From: WLMZ01 sp031410915
GTDB lineage: Bacteria; Actinomycetota; Acidimicrobiia; Acidimicrobiales; Ilumatobacteraceae
Direction: 5' to 3'
Assembly: GCA_031410915.1 (NCBI GenBank)
Contig: JANNZY010000057.1
Coordinates: 14,875-78,874 of the forward strand
Length of the DNA: 64,000 nt
Shown: positions 33,048-42,469 of the stretch, piece by piece
Layout: every line of letters starts with the position of its first letter
How positions within the stretch are numbered: position 1 is the first letter of the stretch
Notes under the pieces: model-generated
Told to the model about the DNA's origin: nothing
Seen by the model: only the letters and a program-made list of their open reading frames with translations
The model's database searches: none
Position numbers and translations under genes: made by a program

Positions 33048-35608
33048 GACCCACTGTCCGCCCAGACCAGCTCCGCCGGTGGGGTGTGGATCCGGCCTGG
33101 TCGCGGACGGTGTCCGTTCCCGAATCCGGGTCCGCGGGCGGCGTGGTCAACACGTGGCACGTGCTGGACAGCGGAGATCCGCGGCGCCGATCGGCACCGG
33201 CAACGGTCGTCTGCGTGCACGGCAACCCGACGTGGGCCTACCTGTGGCGCAGCTTCCACCATCGCCTCGGTGAGCGCTACCGGGTCGTCGCCGTCGATCA
33301 ACTCGGGATGGGTCTGTCCGATCGCACCGGTTTGCGCCGGTTCGCGACCCGTGTCGACGACCTCGGCGACATCATCGCCGCGCTCGAGATCGACGGTCCG
33401 GTCGTGCTCGCTGCGCACGACTGGGGTGGTCCGATCTCTCTCGGATGGGCGTTGCGCAACCGAGATCGTGTCGCTGGAGCAATCCTGTGCAACACCGGCG
33501 TGGCCGTGCCTGCCGGGCGCCGCGCGCCGGCGCTGATCCGCCTCGCCGCGTCGGGACCGGTCACCGACTTCGTCGGACACCGCACGCGCATCTTCGTCGA
33601 CGGCACGCTCGCGCTCAGCGGCAACCGGGTCTCGGCGCTGGCTCGCGAGGGCTTCCGGGCACCGTACCGCCGCGCTGCGGATCGACAGGCGATCGCCGAT
33701 TTCGTCGATGACGTGCCATTCATCGACTCGCACCCCTCGTCAGCGGCCGTTGCCGCAGTGGCCGACGGCATCCGTGACTTGACCGTGCCCGTGCTCTTGG
33801 CCCATGGCGGACGCGACCCGGTGTTCGACGACAGCTTCGCCGCCGACCTGGCGGAACGCATGCCCCACGCGGACCGGCATCGCTTCGGCCGCGCCGGCCA
33901 CCTCGTGGTCGAGGAGATGGACGTCGCCGGACTCGCCGACACCTGGCTCTCCGACCGCGTCGCCAAGCAGCGCCCCGCCGCGCGGCACACGACGGTCGAC
34001 ACTCCGGTCGCCCCGATGGCGGTGACGACCCGACCGATCTGGTCCGCGCTCGTGGCTCGGGCCGGCGACAGCAGCCCCGGCTTCGTGGATAACGCAACCG
34101 GTGAGTCGACGTCGTTCGCCGAGCTGCATCGACGTGTGATGGGCTCGGCCGCCGGCCTGGCGCAGTTGGGCGTCCGCCCCGGTGACCGCATCGCCGTGCT
34201 CATCCCGCCGGGCACGGATTTGCTCACTGCAGTCTTCGGCTGCTGGCGCGCCGGCGCCGTGACTGTTATCGCCGACCGCGGGCTCGGCCTGCGCGGCCTC
34301 GGCGCGGCCGTGCGCGCGGCGCGGGTCGACTGGGTGATCGGCCCACCGGCGGCGCTGGCTGCCTCGCGGGCGTTGCGTTGGGCCATGGGCGCGCGCCGCA
34401 TCCCGGTCGAGTCGCTGACCGAGATGCACTCGTCGACAGCGCCGCTTCCGCCGGAACCGCAACCCGACGCGCTCGCCGCCGTGCTGTACACGTCGGGTGC
34501 CACCGGGCCGGCAAAGGGCGTGCGCTACCGCCACGCACAGATGTGTGCGCAGCGCGACGCGGTGCGCGACACGTACTCGATCGGGCCGGACGACCGGCTC
34601 GTCGCGGCGTTCGCGCCGTTCGCGCTGTACGGGCCGGCACTCGGCATCACGTCCACGATCCCGGATGTGGACGTCACCAAACCGGGCACCCTCAGCGCGG
34701 ATGCGCTCGCGACCGCCGTCGAATCGGTTGCCGCCACGATCGTGTTCGCCGCCCCCGCCGCGCTCGCCAATGTCATTTGTACGGCCGGCTCTCCCGGCCG
34801 GCCGGAGTCGCGTTTCGGGGGCGTGCGTCTCGTGCTGTCTGCGGGCGCGCCAGTGCCAATCGCGACGTTGCGGGCCACAGCGCAGCTGATCCCGTCGGCC
34901 GAGTTGCACACGCCCTACGGGATGACCGAGTGCCTGCCTGTCGCCGACGTCAGCCTGACCGAGATCGATGCAGCGCGGGCAGGACGCGGGTCGTGCGCCG
35001 GTGTGTGCGTCGGGCCACCGGTGTCGGGTGCCGATGTGATGATCGCCCCGCTCGGCTTCGACGCCGGAAGGCTGGTGACTGCGCTCGGCATCGACATGAT
35101 GGGCGAGATCCTCGTGCGCACACCGTGGGTCTCTGATGGTTATGACCGCCTGTGGCGCACGCAACGCGACGCCCGCCCGCGCGACGCGAACGGCATCGAA
35201 TGGCATCGAACGGGCGATGTCGGCCATGTCGACGGCAACGGCCGATTGTGGGTGGAAGGCCGCAGCGTGCACGTCGTGCACACCGCCAACGGTCCGGTCA
35301 CGCCCGTCCCGGTCGAGATCGCGGTCGAAGGTGTGGCCGAGGTCCAGCGAGCGGCCGCGGTCGCGGTCGGTCCGGTCGGATGCCAGCAGCTCGTGGTCTT
35401 CGTCGAGCGCGGTGGCCGTGGTGTCGCCCTCGCCTCCGATGCGTTGAGCCGGGCCGTTCGTGCCGCCGTCGACGTTCCGGTCGCAGCCGTGTTGACGGCG
35501 TCACGCCTGCCTGTCGACATCCGTCACAACACCAAGATCGATCGCACCCTGCTCGCCCGATGCGCGAGCGCGTTCCTGGCCGGTGGGCGAGGACGGCTGT
35601 CGTCGTGA
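33044..35608 (+). CDS. oleBC: OleBC fusion: beta-lactone decarboxylase plus beta-lactone synthetase
   Basis: About 854 residues from the GTG at 33044. The N-terminal half is an alpha/beta hydrolase of haloalkane-dehalogenase type (VCVHGNPTWAYLWR, nucleophile Asp near 126 in AAHDWGGPISLGW, HGGRDPVF, His near 286 in AGHLVVEE) as in OleB. The rest is an AMP-ligase fold (VLYTSGATGPAKGVRY near 482, YGMTECLPVADV) as in OleC. OleC closes a 2-alkyl-3-hydroxy acid to a beta-lactone; OleB releases CO2 to leave a cis-olefin. Fusion of the two is known from actinobacteria. It is coupled to oleA and oleD by 4-nt overlaps. Confidence 0.92.
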   Translation: MRPTVRPDQLRRWGVDPAWSRTVSVPESGSAGGVVNTWHVLDSGDPRRRSAPATVVCVHGNPTWAYLWRSFHHRLGERYRVVAVDQLGMGLSDRTGLRRFATRVDDLGDIIAALEIDGPVVLAAHDWGGPISLGWALRNRDRVAGAILCNTGVAVPAGRRAPALIRLAASGPVTDFVGHRTRIFVDGTLALSGNRVSALAREGFRAPYRRAADRQAIADFVDDVPFIDSHPSSAAVAAVADGIRDLTVPVLLAHGGRDPVFDDSFAADLAERMPHADRHRFGRAGHLVVEEMDVAGLADTWLSDRVAKQRPAARHTTVDTPVAPMAVTTRPIWSALVARAGDSSPGFVDNATGESTSFAELHRRVMGSAAGLAQLGVRPGDRIAVLIPPGTDLLTAVFGCWRAGAVTVIADRGLGLRGLGAAVRAARVDWVIGPPAALAASRALRWAMGARRIPVESLTEMHSSTAPLPPEPQPDALAAVLYTSGATGPAKGVRYRHAQMCAQRDAVRDTYSIGPDDRLVAAFAPFALYGPALGITSTIPDVDVTKPGTLSADALATAVESVAATIVFAAPAALANVICTAGSPGRPESRFGGVRLVLSAGAPVPIATLRATAQLIPSAELHTPYGMTECLPVADVSLTEIDAARAGRGSCAGVCVGPPVSGADVMIAPLGFDAGRLVTALGIDMMGEILVRTPWVSDGYDRLWRTQRDARPRDANGIEWHRTGDVGHVDGNGRLWVEGRSVHVVHTANGPVTPVPVEIAVEGVAEVQRAAAVAVGPVGCQQLVVFVERGGRGVALASDALSRAVRAAVDVPVAAVLTASRLPVDIRHNTKIDRTLLARCASAFLAGGRGRLSS

Positions 35609-36609
35609 AGGTCTTGGTCACCGGTGGTACGAGTCTGCTCGCCCGCCGAACCGCCGAATCGCTCGTGGCGCGCGGTGACGACGTCGTCCTGCTACAGCGT
35701 CACGAGGCACCGATCGATGTGATGCAGGTGCTCGCCGACGTGCGTGATTCTGCTGCTGTGACACGCGCCGCAGCCGGTTGCGACGCGATCATCCATGCGG
35801 CGGCGAAGGTGGGTGTCGTCGGCGCGTGGGACGACTACCGCACGATCAACGTCGACGGAACGCGCGCTGTGCTGCACGCCGCACGCCGTCATCGTCTGTC
35901 ACGGGTGGTGCACGTGTCGACTCCCTCGGTCGCCCACGTCGGCCGAGCGATCGTCGGCGAGGGTGCCGCACCGGCCGCGACGGGCCGTACGGGAGCGTTC
36001 TACGCCGAGTCGAAGGCACTCGGCGAGCGGATCGCGCTCGCGGCGAGCGGTGCGGACCTCGCCGTCGTGGCGATCCGCCCACACCTCGTCTGGGGTCCGG
36101 AGGACACGCAACTCGTCGGCCGCATCGTCGCTCGCGCTCGTGCCGGACGGCTGGCCCTCGTCGGCAGCGGTGCCGCGCTGATCGACACGACGTACATCGA
36201 CAACGCGGCGGCCGCACTCGTCGCCGCACTCGACTCGGCCGTGCCCGGGGCGACCTGCGCGGGCCGCGCCTACGTGATCGCGAACGGCGAGCCGCGCCCG
36301 ATCCGTGAGCTCGTCCTCGGCATCTGCCACGCGGCCGGCGTCGACGTGCATCCGCGGCAGGTACCGCGCCGCATCGCGCTTGCGGCCGGATCGGCGTGTG
36401 AGCGGGTGTGGCCGTGGCGCAACCGTCTTCGTCACGCCGACGACGAGCCGCCGCTGACCCGCTTCCTGGCCGAGCAGCTCGGGACTGCGCATTGGTTCGA
36501 CCCACGTCCGGCTCGAGACGATCTCGGCTGGACCGCGCAGATCGACATCGAGACCGGGCTGGCGCGACTCGCCGCATGGTTCGCGTCCGGCCAACATTCA
36601 CAAGGCTGA
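35605..36609 (+). CDS. oleD: NADPH-dependent 2-alkyl-3-ketoalkanoic acid reductase OleD
   Basis: 334 residues of the extended SDR / 3-beta-HSD family. It starts VKVLVTGGTSLLARRTAESL (nucleotide-binding GG-x-S/G loop) with HAAAKVGVVGAWDDYRTINVDGT and catalytic YAESKALGE. It reduces the OleA keto acid to the hydroxy acid used by OleC. The GTG at 35605 overlaps the oleBC stop. The four-step set A-BC-D is complete in one transcript. Confidence 0.92.
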   Translation: MKVLVTGGTSLLARRTAESLVARGDDVVLLQRHEAPIDVMQVLADVRDSAAVTRAAAGCDAIIHAAAKVGVVGAWDDYRTINVDGTRAVLHAARRHRLSRVVHVSTPSVAHVGRAIVGEGAAPAATGRTGAFYAESKALGERIALAASGADLAVVAIRPHLVWGPEDTQLVGRIVARARAGRLALVGSGAALIDTTYIDNAAAALVAALDSAVPGATCAGRAYVIANGEPRPIRELVLGICHAAGVDVHPRQVPRRIALAAGSACERVWPWRNRLRHADDEPPLTRFLAEQLGTAHWFDPRPARDDLGWTAQIDIETGLARLAAWFASGQHSQG

Positions 36610-36648
36610 CCGAGCACATCGGCGTGAAGCGATGGCAGGCTGACCGGC

Positions 36649-37866
36649 GTGAACGATCGTGACCTGCTCGTCATCGGTGGTGGCCCGGCGGGCGCCGCCA
36701 CCGCGATCCGTGCTGCTCGCGCCGGTGTCCGCGTCACCGTCTTCGAAAAGGGCCCGCACGGCCGCGACAAGGTGTGCGGCGACGGGCTGACCCCGCGTGC
36801 AGTGGCGGCGATGCACGATCTGGATCTGGACGTCAGCCGCGCCCACCGCATCGATGGGTTGCGGATGATCGCCGGATCCACGACACGCGAGCTCGCGTGG
36901 CCGGAGACGGATCGCTTCCCCGCCCACGGCGCGGTGTGGCCGCGCCGCCAGTTCGACGCGTTCCTGATCGACGCCGCGATCGAGGCCGGAGCCGATGTCC
37001 GCTTCGACGCCGATGCTCTGCCGGTGATGGACGGGGATCGTGTCGTCGGTGTCCGCGCCAACGGCGAGTGTCTGCGGGCACCGCTGACCGTGCTGGCGGC
37101 AGGCGCGCAGGGGGCCGCGGCCAAGATGCTCGGCGCCGAGCGCGACCCCGACGAGCCATTCGGGTTGGCCATCCGTGCCTACGCGGAAACACCCCGCCAT
37201 GCCGAGCGGCACCTCGAAGCCTGCCTGTCGTTGCGCGACGAACACGGCACCCCTGTACCCGGCTACGGCTGGATGTTCCCGGCCGGCGACGGCACGGTCA
37301 ACATCGGTGTCGGCGCGCTCAGCACGATGCAGGGCTTCAAGAAGCTCAACCTCAACACGCTGCTCGACCAGTACGCGGCGATCGTCCGCGACGACTGGTC
37401 GCTCGGCCCGTACGTGGACAAGCCGCGTGCGTGGCGGTTGCCGATGAGCGGTGTGCGCCGACATGGTCCGGGTTGGCTCGCCGTCGGCGACGCGGCCGGG
37501 TTCATCAACCCGATGAACGGCGAGGGCATCGACTACGGACTCGAGAGCGGTTCCCTTGCCGCCGACCTGTTCGTCGCCAACCCGGCGACGGCCCCCGACG
37601 TCTACGACCGCCTCGTCGGCGAGCGTTTCGATGCGTTCCTGCGCACCGGTCGCCGGTTCAGCTTCATCATCGGCCACCCACTGTTGCTGCGCACTGGACT
37701 GCGTATCGCGGTCGGCACGCAGACTGCGGCGAACATCACACTGTCCGTCATGGGCAACCTGATCGACGGCCAGACGCCGGGCGCCGCCGGCGCGGTGATG
37801 CGCGTCGCCGACAACGTGCTGCGGGTTGCCGATCCGCTGCTGCGTCGCACTCGGGCCCCGGCCTGA
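36649..37866 (+). CDS. Geranylgeranyl-reductase family flavoprotein
   Basis: 405 residues. FAD-binding VIGGGPAGAATAIRAARAG, the family motif KVCGDGLTPRAV, WMFPAGDGTVNIGVGAL and the second FAD signature GWLAVGDAAGFINPMNGEGIDYG are all present. Members reduce isoprenoid double bonds (chlorophyll tail, archaeal lipids, menaquinone). It lies 39 bp after oleD on the same strand, so it may saturate the olefin or menaquinone, or be an unrelated rider; the sequence does not tell. Confidence 0.88.
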   Translation: MNDRDLLVIGGGPAGAATAIRAARAGVRVTVFEKGPHGRDKVCGDGLTPRAVAAMHDLDLDVSRAHRIDGLRMIAGSTTRELAWPETDRFPAHGAVWPRRQFDAFLIDAAIEAGADVRFDADALPVMDGDRVVGVRANGECLRAPLTVLAAGAQGAAAKMLGAERDPDEPFGLAIRAYAETPRHAERHLEACLSLRDEHGTPVPGYGWMFPAGDGTVNIGVGALSTMQGFKKLNLNTLLDQYAAIVRDDWSLGPYVDKPRAWRLPMSGVRRHGPGWLAVGDAAGFINPMNGEGIDYGLESGSLAADLFVANPATAPDVYDRLVGERFDAFLRTGRRFSFIIGHPLLLRTGLRIAVGTQTAANITLSVMGNLIDGQTPGAAGAVMRVADNVLRVADPLLRRTRAPA

Positions 37867-37945
37867 TCCGGTCACGCAGAGCGAACTCCTCAAGAATCGT
37901 CACGGAGCGAGACAGTTGCAACGCATAGCGTCTATCCTGGCCCAT

Positions 37946-38587
37946 ATGACTTCGACCGAGTACGAGCGGCTGACACCGCTCCACCATCCGGCGCAGCGCT
38001 CCGGAGGCAGGGTCGACGGCCGCAACATGCGTCGCGATCGGAACAAGGATGCGGTGATCGACGCCTACCTCGATCTGATCACCGAGGGGGCCGCACGCCC
38101 GAGCGTGGCCGAGGTCGCCGATCGTTCCGGTGTGTCGCACCGATCGGTGTTCCGTTACTTCTCCGACACCGACGAGCTGGCCCGAGCCTCCATCGAACGC
38201 CAGGTGGAGCGCATCGCTCACCTGCTCGACTCCAGCGTGGACCTCACGATGCCGCTGGCGGAGCGGATCGAGGTCGTGCTCCAACGGCGGCTGACACTGT
38301 TCGAGACCATCACCCCGATCGGTCGGCTCGTCCGGCTGCTCGCTCGCGAGCAAGGAGTCATGCGACAGGAGCTGAGCAACAACCGCCTGCTCTTGCGCGA
38401 GCAGTTGCGCCGCATGTTCGATCCCGAATTGTCGGCGATGCCGGCCGACCAGGCCGCGAACACGCTCGCCGTGGTCGACGTGCTCTGCTCGTTCGATGCC
38501 AACGAGTTGTTCCGCGACGACCAGGGTCTGTCGCACGACGAAGCCGCCGCGGCGCTGCGCCACGCTCTCGTCACTCTGTTCGCGTAG
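37946..38587 (+). CDS. TetR family transcriptional regulator
   Basis: 213 residues. The N-terminal helix-turn-helix is ARPSVAEVADRSGVSHRSVFRYFSDTDELARAS; the C-terminal part is a helical ligand-binding and dimer domain of no obvious subtype. The gene follows the ole/GGR genes by 79 bp and faces the Rieske oxygenase gene tail to tail, so either could be its target. No clear operator palindrome was seen. Confidence 0.88.
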   Translation: MTSTEYERLTPLHHPAQRSGGRVDGRNMRRDRNKDAVIDAYLDLITEGAARPSVAEVADRSGVSHRSVFRYFSDTDELARASIERQVERIAHLLDSSVDLTMPLAERIEVVLQRRLTLFETITPIGRLVRLLAREQGVMRQELSNNRLLLREQLRRMFDPELSAMPADQAANTLAVVDVLCSFDANELFRDDQGLSHDEAAAALRHALVTLFA

Positions 38588-38600
38588 TCACCAACGGCTG

Positions 38601-39698
38601 TCAGTCGCCCGAGCCTTCGCGCACGGCGAGGTACCGACGGTTGACGTCGGTGATCAGCGCGTCCTTCTCCGACAGCACCCCATGATCGAAGCGGCGCGAG
38701 CTGACGCCGCGTTGCACCATCTCGCACACTGTGTAGTCCTGGCTGCCGACGAGTTCGTTGAAGTCGACGACGACCGCTGGATCGAATCCCGGTGCAGCGA
38801 TGGTGTCGGGTGCGAACAGATACTCGGTGACGACCGTCGTGTGCGTTGCTCGGCGCGGGTGCAGCGCGGTGGCCATGATGCAGGTACCGGTGACGTCGAG
38901 GAACATGTTCGGGAAGATGGCCTGCCCGAAGTAGTCCTCGCCGTCGGCAGGGCTCATCGTCGGCAGCAGCGGCAGGTGCGAGCGACCCATCGGGCTGAAG
39001 CCGTTCGAGCCGGGGAGCAACGCCACGCCGCCGTCGGTTCGGGTCGCGTCGACAACGGTGCCTGCGCGATACACCGGTACGACGTCGACGAGCTCGGGGT
39101 GCACGCGCGGACAGTGCAGGCACTCCATGTAGTTCTCGACGATGATCTTCCAGTTCGCCGCGACCTCGCGGACCGTTCGGCGGCCGACGCGCAGGTTGGC
39201 CATGTCGTGACGGGCGAAGTGCAGCGGCGAGTCAGCCGGATGAGCGGCGAACCACTCGACCAGTGACGGCGGCTTGTTGCCGAGATGGACGTAGACGAAG
39301 CCCTGCCACTCCTCGAGCGCAATGGACCACAGCGATAGGGCGGTCTTGTCGAGATCGTCGTCGTCGACGTTGGGAGTGGCGATCAGGCGGCCGTCCAGCG
39401 CGTACGTGAACGCGTGGTAGGGGCACATGATCGACCCCTTCGCGCCGGGGCCGCTCTCGGCGCACAATTGCGCGCCACGGTGACGACAGACGTTGGCGTG
39501 GGCGTACAACCGACCATCCAGGTTGCGAACGATCAGCACGCTCTCGCCGGCGATGTCGACCACGACGCGATCACCAATCGCGATCGGATCGGCGCGACAG
39601 GCGTAGTACCACGTGTTGTGGAAGATGCGCTCGCGCTCGAGCGCGAACACGTCGTCCGATGTGTAGTCGTTGCCGGTCAGGGTGGTCCGTTCGCTCAT
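38601..39698 (-). CDS. Rieske non-haem iron ring-hydroxylating/demethylating oxygenase alpha subunit
   Basis: 365 residues from the ATG at 39698 (GGAGAG upstream). Rieske cluster ligands are in NVCRHRGAQLC and CPYHAFTYALDGR; the catalytic iron site is in NWKIIVENYMECLHCPRVHPEL and the later Asp. This layout serves aromatic-ring dioxygenases and also choline/glycine-betaine or carnitine-type monooxygenases. No beta subunit is adjacent, so the single-subunit type is more likely. A reductase candidate lies at 57724. Confidence 0.92.
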   Translation of the reverse strand: MSERTTLTGNDYTSDDVFALERERIFHNTWYYACRADPIAIGDRVVVDIAGESVLIVRNLDGRLYAHANVCRHRGAQLCAESGPGAKGSIMCPYHAFTYALDGRLIATPNVDDDDLDKTALSLWSIALEEWQGFVYVHLGNKPPSLVEWFAAHPADSPLHFARHDMANLRVGRRTVREVAANWKIIVENYMECLHCPRVHPELVDVVPVYRAGTVVDATRTDGGVALLPGSNGFSPMGRSHLPLLPTMSPADGEDYFGQAIFPNMFLDVTGTCIMATALHPRRATHTTVVTEYLFAPDTIAAPGFDPAVVVDFNELVGSQDYTVCEMVQRGVSSRRFDHGVLSEKDALITDVNRRYLAVREGSGD

Positions 39699-39862
39699 GA
39701 GGTTGTCTCTCCGTTGGTTGCGAAGCCGAGTTGCCCCGCCAGTGTGGTGCCTCTGATGCCGAGCACCTGTGATCCCTCGGCCGGCCTGGCCACGCCGGGC
39801 ATGGCGTGGATGCCGCTGACAACTGCAGGTTCATCGTACGGTTCGAGACGTATGCTGATGAA

Positions 39863-40102
39863 ATGTCTTCAACGCTGATCAACATCACCGAACGCGGACA
39901 GATCTCCGTTCCTTCGGACATTCGTCACCGGTGGAACGTCCGTCGAATGCTCCTGGTCGACGAGGGTGATCACGTGACCCTACGACCAGTACCCGACGAT
40001 CCGATCGCTGCCGTCACGGGCAAATACGCCTGGACCGAGAAGACGAGCGACGAGTTGCGCGACGAGGACCGGGCCGTCGACGCCGAGCGTGACGCACTGT
40101 GA
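39863..40102 (+). CDS. vapB: AbrB/MazE-type antitoxin (VapB-like)
   Basis: 79 residues, start MSSTLINITERGQISVPSDIRHRWNV, the swapped-hairpin AbrB DNA-binding fold, with an acidic C-terminal tail (TEKTSDELRDEDRAVDAERD) that would block the toxin. It is followed at once by a PIN-domain gene whose GTG start overlaps its stop, the usual layout of autoregulated type II toxin-antitoxin pairs. Confidence 0.87.
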   Translation: MSSTLINITERGQISVPSDIRHRWNVRRMLLVDEGDHVTLRPVPDDPIAAVTGKYAWTEKTSDELRDEDRAVDAERDAL

Positions 40103-40521
40103 CAGTGCTCGACGCTTCGTGCCTCATCGCCTTGATGCGCGGCGAAGTCGGGGCGAAGGACGTCCAGGATGTGCTCATGACGCACACGTCGATGAGCGTC
40201 GTCAACAGGGCCGAAGTCGTCGACAAACTGGCGCGGGGTGGAGGATCGCCAGCGGTCATCGCTGCCGACATCGACATGCTCTCCATCGAGCAGGTGGACG
40301 CGACGTCTGACATCGCCGATCTGGCCGCGCGAATTCGAGCCCGCCACTACCACCGCTCGACATCGCCGATCAGTCTCGCCGATTGCTTTGCCGTCGCGAC
40401 GGCGCTTCAGACCGGTGTGGCGCTCGCCACATCGGACCGCGCCCTCGCGGTCGTCGTCAGCAGCGAAGGTGGTGCCCTGGTGCCCACACGCAGCTCGTCG
40501 GGCGATCGCCCGACGAGTTGA
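40099..40521 (+). CDS. vapC: PIN-domain ribonuclease toxin (VapC-like)
   Basis: 140 residues. The PIN metal carboxylates are LDAS (residue 5), NRAEV, LADCFAVATA and LATSDRAL. VapC toxins cut specific tRNAs or rRNA. The GTG start overlaps the antitoxin stop (GTGA), so expression is coupled. It is a small accessory module between metabolic genes. Confidence 0.88.
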   Translation: MTVLDASCLIALMRGEVGAKDVQDVLMTHTSMSVVNRAEVVDKLARGGGSPAVIAADIDMLSIEQVDATSDIADLAARIRARHYHRSTSPISLADCFAVATALQTGVALATSDRALAVVVSSEGGALVPTRSSSGDRPTS

Positions 40522-40527
40522 TCCGGT

Positions 40528-40932
40528 TCAGGAGACGGTGGCCAGGAGGTGGTCGAGGGCGGCGACGATGTCCGCGTCGCGCGGCTCGGTGAGCCGGGAC
40601 AGGGCAGCGCCGAGCGGCAGCCACTCCGTCCTGTCGACTTCGCGATTCGACTTGAAGCGTCCACTGACGCAGTGCATCGCCCAGTAGCGGACACGCTTGT
40701 GGCGGCCCTTGCGGTCGACGTAGTGCGTCGATGGCAGCTCTGGCCCGACCTCGCAGCGCAGACCGGTCTCCTCGCGCACCTCGCGGACGGCGGCGTCAAC
40801 TGCGGTCTCACGGACGTGCAGCTTCCCCTTCGGCAACGACCAGTCGTCGTGACGCGGGCGGTGCACGAGCAGCACCTCGAGATCACGTGCCGCGCCGATC
40901 CTCCACACGACCCCACCGGCTGCCTCGATCAC
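40528..40932 (-). CDS. NUDIX hydrolase, MutT-like
   Basis: 134 residues from the GTG at 40932. The Nudix box GKLHVRETAVDAAVREVREETGL is complete in its key residues (G-x5-E-x7-REVREETG). It hydrolyses a nucleoside-diphosphate linkage, perhaps an oxidised nucleotide. Its end meets the VapC gene tail to tail. Confidence 0.9.
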   Translation of the reverse strand: MIEAAGGVVWRIGAARDLEVLLVHRPRHDDWSLPKGKLHVRETAVDAAVREVREETGLRCEVGPELPSTHYVDRKGRHKRVRYWAMHCVSGRFKSNREVDRTEWLPLGAALSRLTEPRDADIVAALDHLLATVS

Positions 40933-41135
40933 GTCTCCACCTTACGAAACCGGTCGCGCCAAGCCGCGTCAATCTCAGGCGGACAGGATGCGAACGGCGT
41001 CGGGTGGGCACCACAGCGGCACGTCGTCGCCGCGGTTACCTCTTGGGTAGTGACGATCGGGTCGTCGCCGGGTCGTCACGGGCGCGAGGGGTGGCGGTAG
41101 TGTCACATCGTCTGTCGATAGCTGAGAGGTCGATC

Positions 41136-42047
41136 ATGCAGTCGTTACGAACCCCTGACGAGCGTTTTGCCGAATTGTCCGGCTACCCGTTCGCGCCGCA
41201 TTACGTCGACGTCGCTGCCGGCGAGGGTGAGGGCACCCTGCGCGTCCACTACGTCGACGAGGGTCCCACCGATGCGGCACCCGTACTGCTCATGCACGGC
41301 GAGCCGTCGTGGTCGTACCTGTACCGCCACATGGTGCCGGTGCTCGTCGCTGCGGGCCATCGTGTGGTTGCACCGGACCTGATCGGCTTCGGCCGGAGCG
41401 ACAAGCCGGTGGAGCAGCGCGAGTACACCTTTGCCCGTCACGTGGCGTGGATGCGTGAGGCGCTCTTCGACCACCTCGACCTGCGCGACATCACGTTCTT
41501 CGGGCAGGACTGGGGCGGACTCATCGGTCTGCGACTCGTTGCGGCCGCGCCCGATCGCTACGCCCGTGTCGTGATCGGCAACTCCGGCTTGCCCACCGGC
41601 GACTCGCGCCCGACAGACGCCTTTTTGGCGTGGCAGAAGTTCTCACGCGAGGCGAAGGCGTTCGAGGTCGGCCGCATCATCGATGGCGGCACCGCGACGG
41701 CGCTCCCCGCTGACGTCGTCGCTGCCTATGACGCGCCATTCCCCGACGACACCTACAAGGCCGGCGCACGCATCTTCCCGTCTCTCGTGCCCACCTCGCC
41801 CGACGATCCAGCATCCGCCGACAACCGGGCTGCGTGGGAGGTGCTCGAGCGTTTCGACCGGCCGTTCCTGTGCGCCTTCAGCGACAAGGACGCGATCACT
41901 CGCGGCGGCGAGGCCGTCTTCCACCGTCGCGTGCCCGGTACCCAGGGACAGCCGCACACGACCATCGAGGGTGGCGGCCACTTCCTGCAGGAGGACTGTG
42001 GACCCGCGCTCGCGCAGGTCATCGTCGACTTCATCGCGTCGTCCTGA
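41136..42047 (+). CDS. Haloalkane dehalogenase-type alpha/beta hydrolase
   Basis: 303 residues. MHGEPSWSYLYRHM (oxyanion HGEP), nucleophile and halide-binding Trp in FFGQDWGGLIGLRL, FSDKDAITRGG and the base His in EGGGHFLQED follow the haloalkane dehalogenase pattern closely. ATG with an AGAGG site upstream. It forms a coupled operon with SRPBCC and sulfatase genes (TGATG overlaps), so the natural substrate may not be a haloalkane. Confidence 0.87.
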   Translation: MQSLRTPDERFAELSGYPFAPHYVDVAAGEGEGTLRVHYVDEGPTDAAPVLLMHGEPSWSYLYRHMVPVLVAAGHRVVAPDLIGFGRSDKPVEQREYTFARHVAWMREALFDHLDLRDITFFGQDWGGLIGLRLVAAAPDRYARVVIGNSGLPTGDSRPTDAFLAWQKFSREAKAFEVGRIIDGGTATALPADVVAAYDAPFPDDTYKAGARIFPSLVPTSPDDPASADNRAAWEVLERFDRPFLCAFSDKDAITRGGEAVFHRRVPGTQGQPHTTIEGGGHFLQEDCGPALAQVIVDFIASS

Positions 42048-42469
42048 TGGCAACACTGCGGCGCGAGATCCGCATCGATCGGTCAGCCGCCGACGTGTGG
42101 CGCCTCGTCGGCCGTCCGGAGCTGTTGCACCTGTGGTTCCCGGGCATCGTCGCATCCGAAGTCGATGGCGACACGCGCATCATCACCACTGGCACGGGCA
42201 TCCCGATCCCGGAACAGATCATCACCAACGATCCGCTGCAGCGCCGCTTCCAGTACCGCATCACGGCACCGCTGTTCACCCAGCACCTGGCCACCGTCGA
42301 CGTGATCGACATCGGCGACGGTACGTGCATGGTCGTGTACGCGACCGACGCCGAGCCGGCGGTGATGGCACTCGTCATCGGCGGTGGCTCGAGCGGCGCG
42401 CTCGACGAACTGAAGCGCCAGATGGAGTCCGGCATCGGACCGGCGATCGATGCACTGGAGCGCGTCTGA
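42047..42469 (+). CDS. SRPBCC/polyketide-cyclase-like lipid-binding protein
   Basis: 140 residues: REIRIDRSAADVWRLVGRPELLHLWFPG is the START/SRPBCC opening strand and helix, followed by alternating strands and a long C-terminal helix (ALDELKRQMESGIGPAIDAL). Such cavities bind hydrophobic ligands. It starts inside the dehalogenase stop (TGATG) and ends inside the sulfatase start. Confidence 0.85.
   Translation: MATLRREIRIDRSAADVWRLVGRPELLHLWFPGIVASEVDGDTRIITTGTGIPIPEQIITNDPLQRRFQYRITAPLFTQHLATVDVIDIGDGTCMVVYATDAEPAVMALVIGGGSSGALDELKRQMESGIGPAIDALERV

Noticed and set aside
34084..34100. DnaA-box-like GTGGATAAC in the oleC part
   Set aside because: Single, one mismatch, inside a coding sequence with no partner box; expected by chance.
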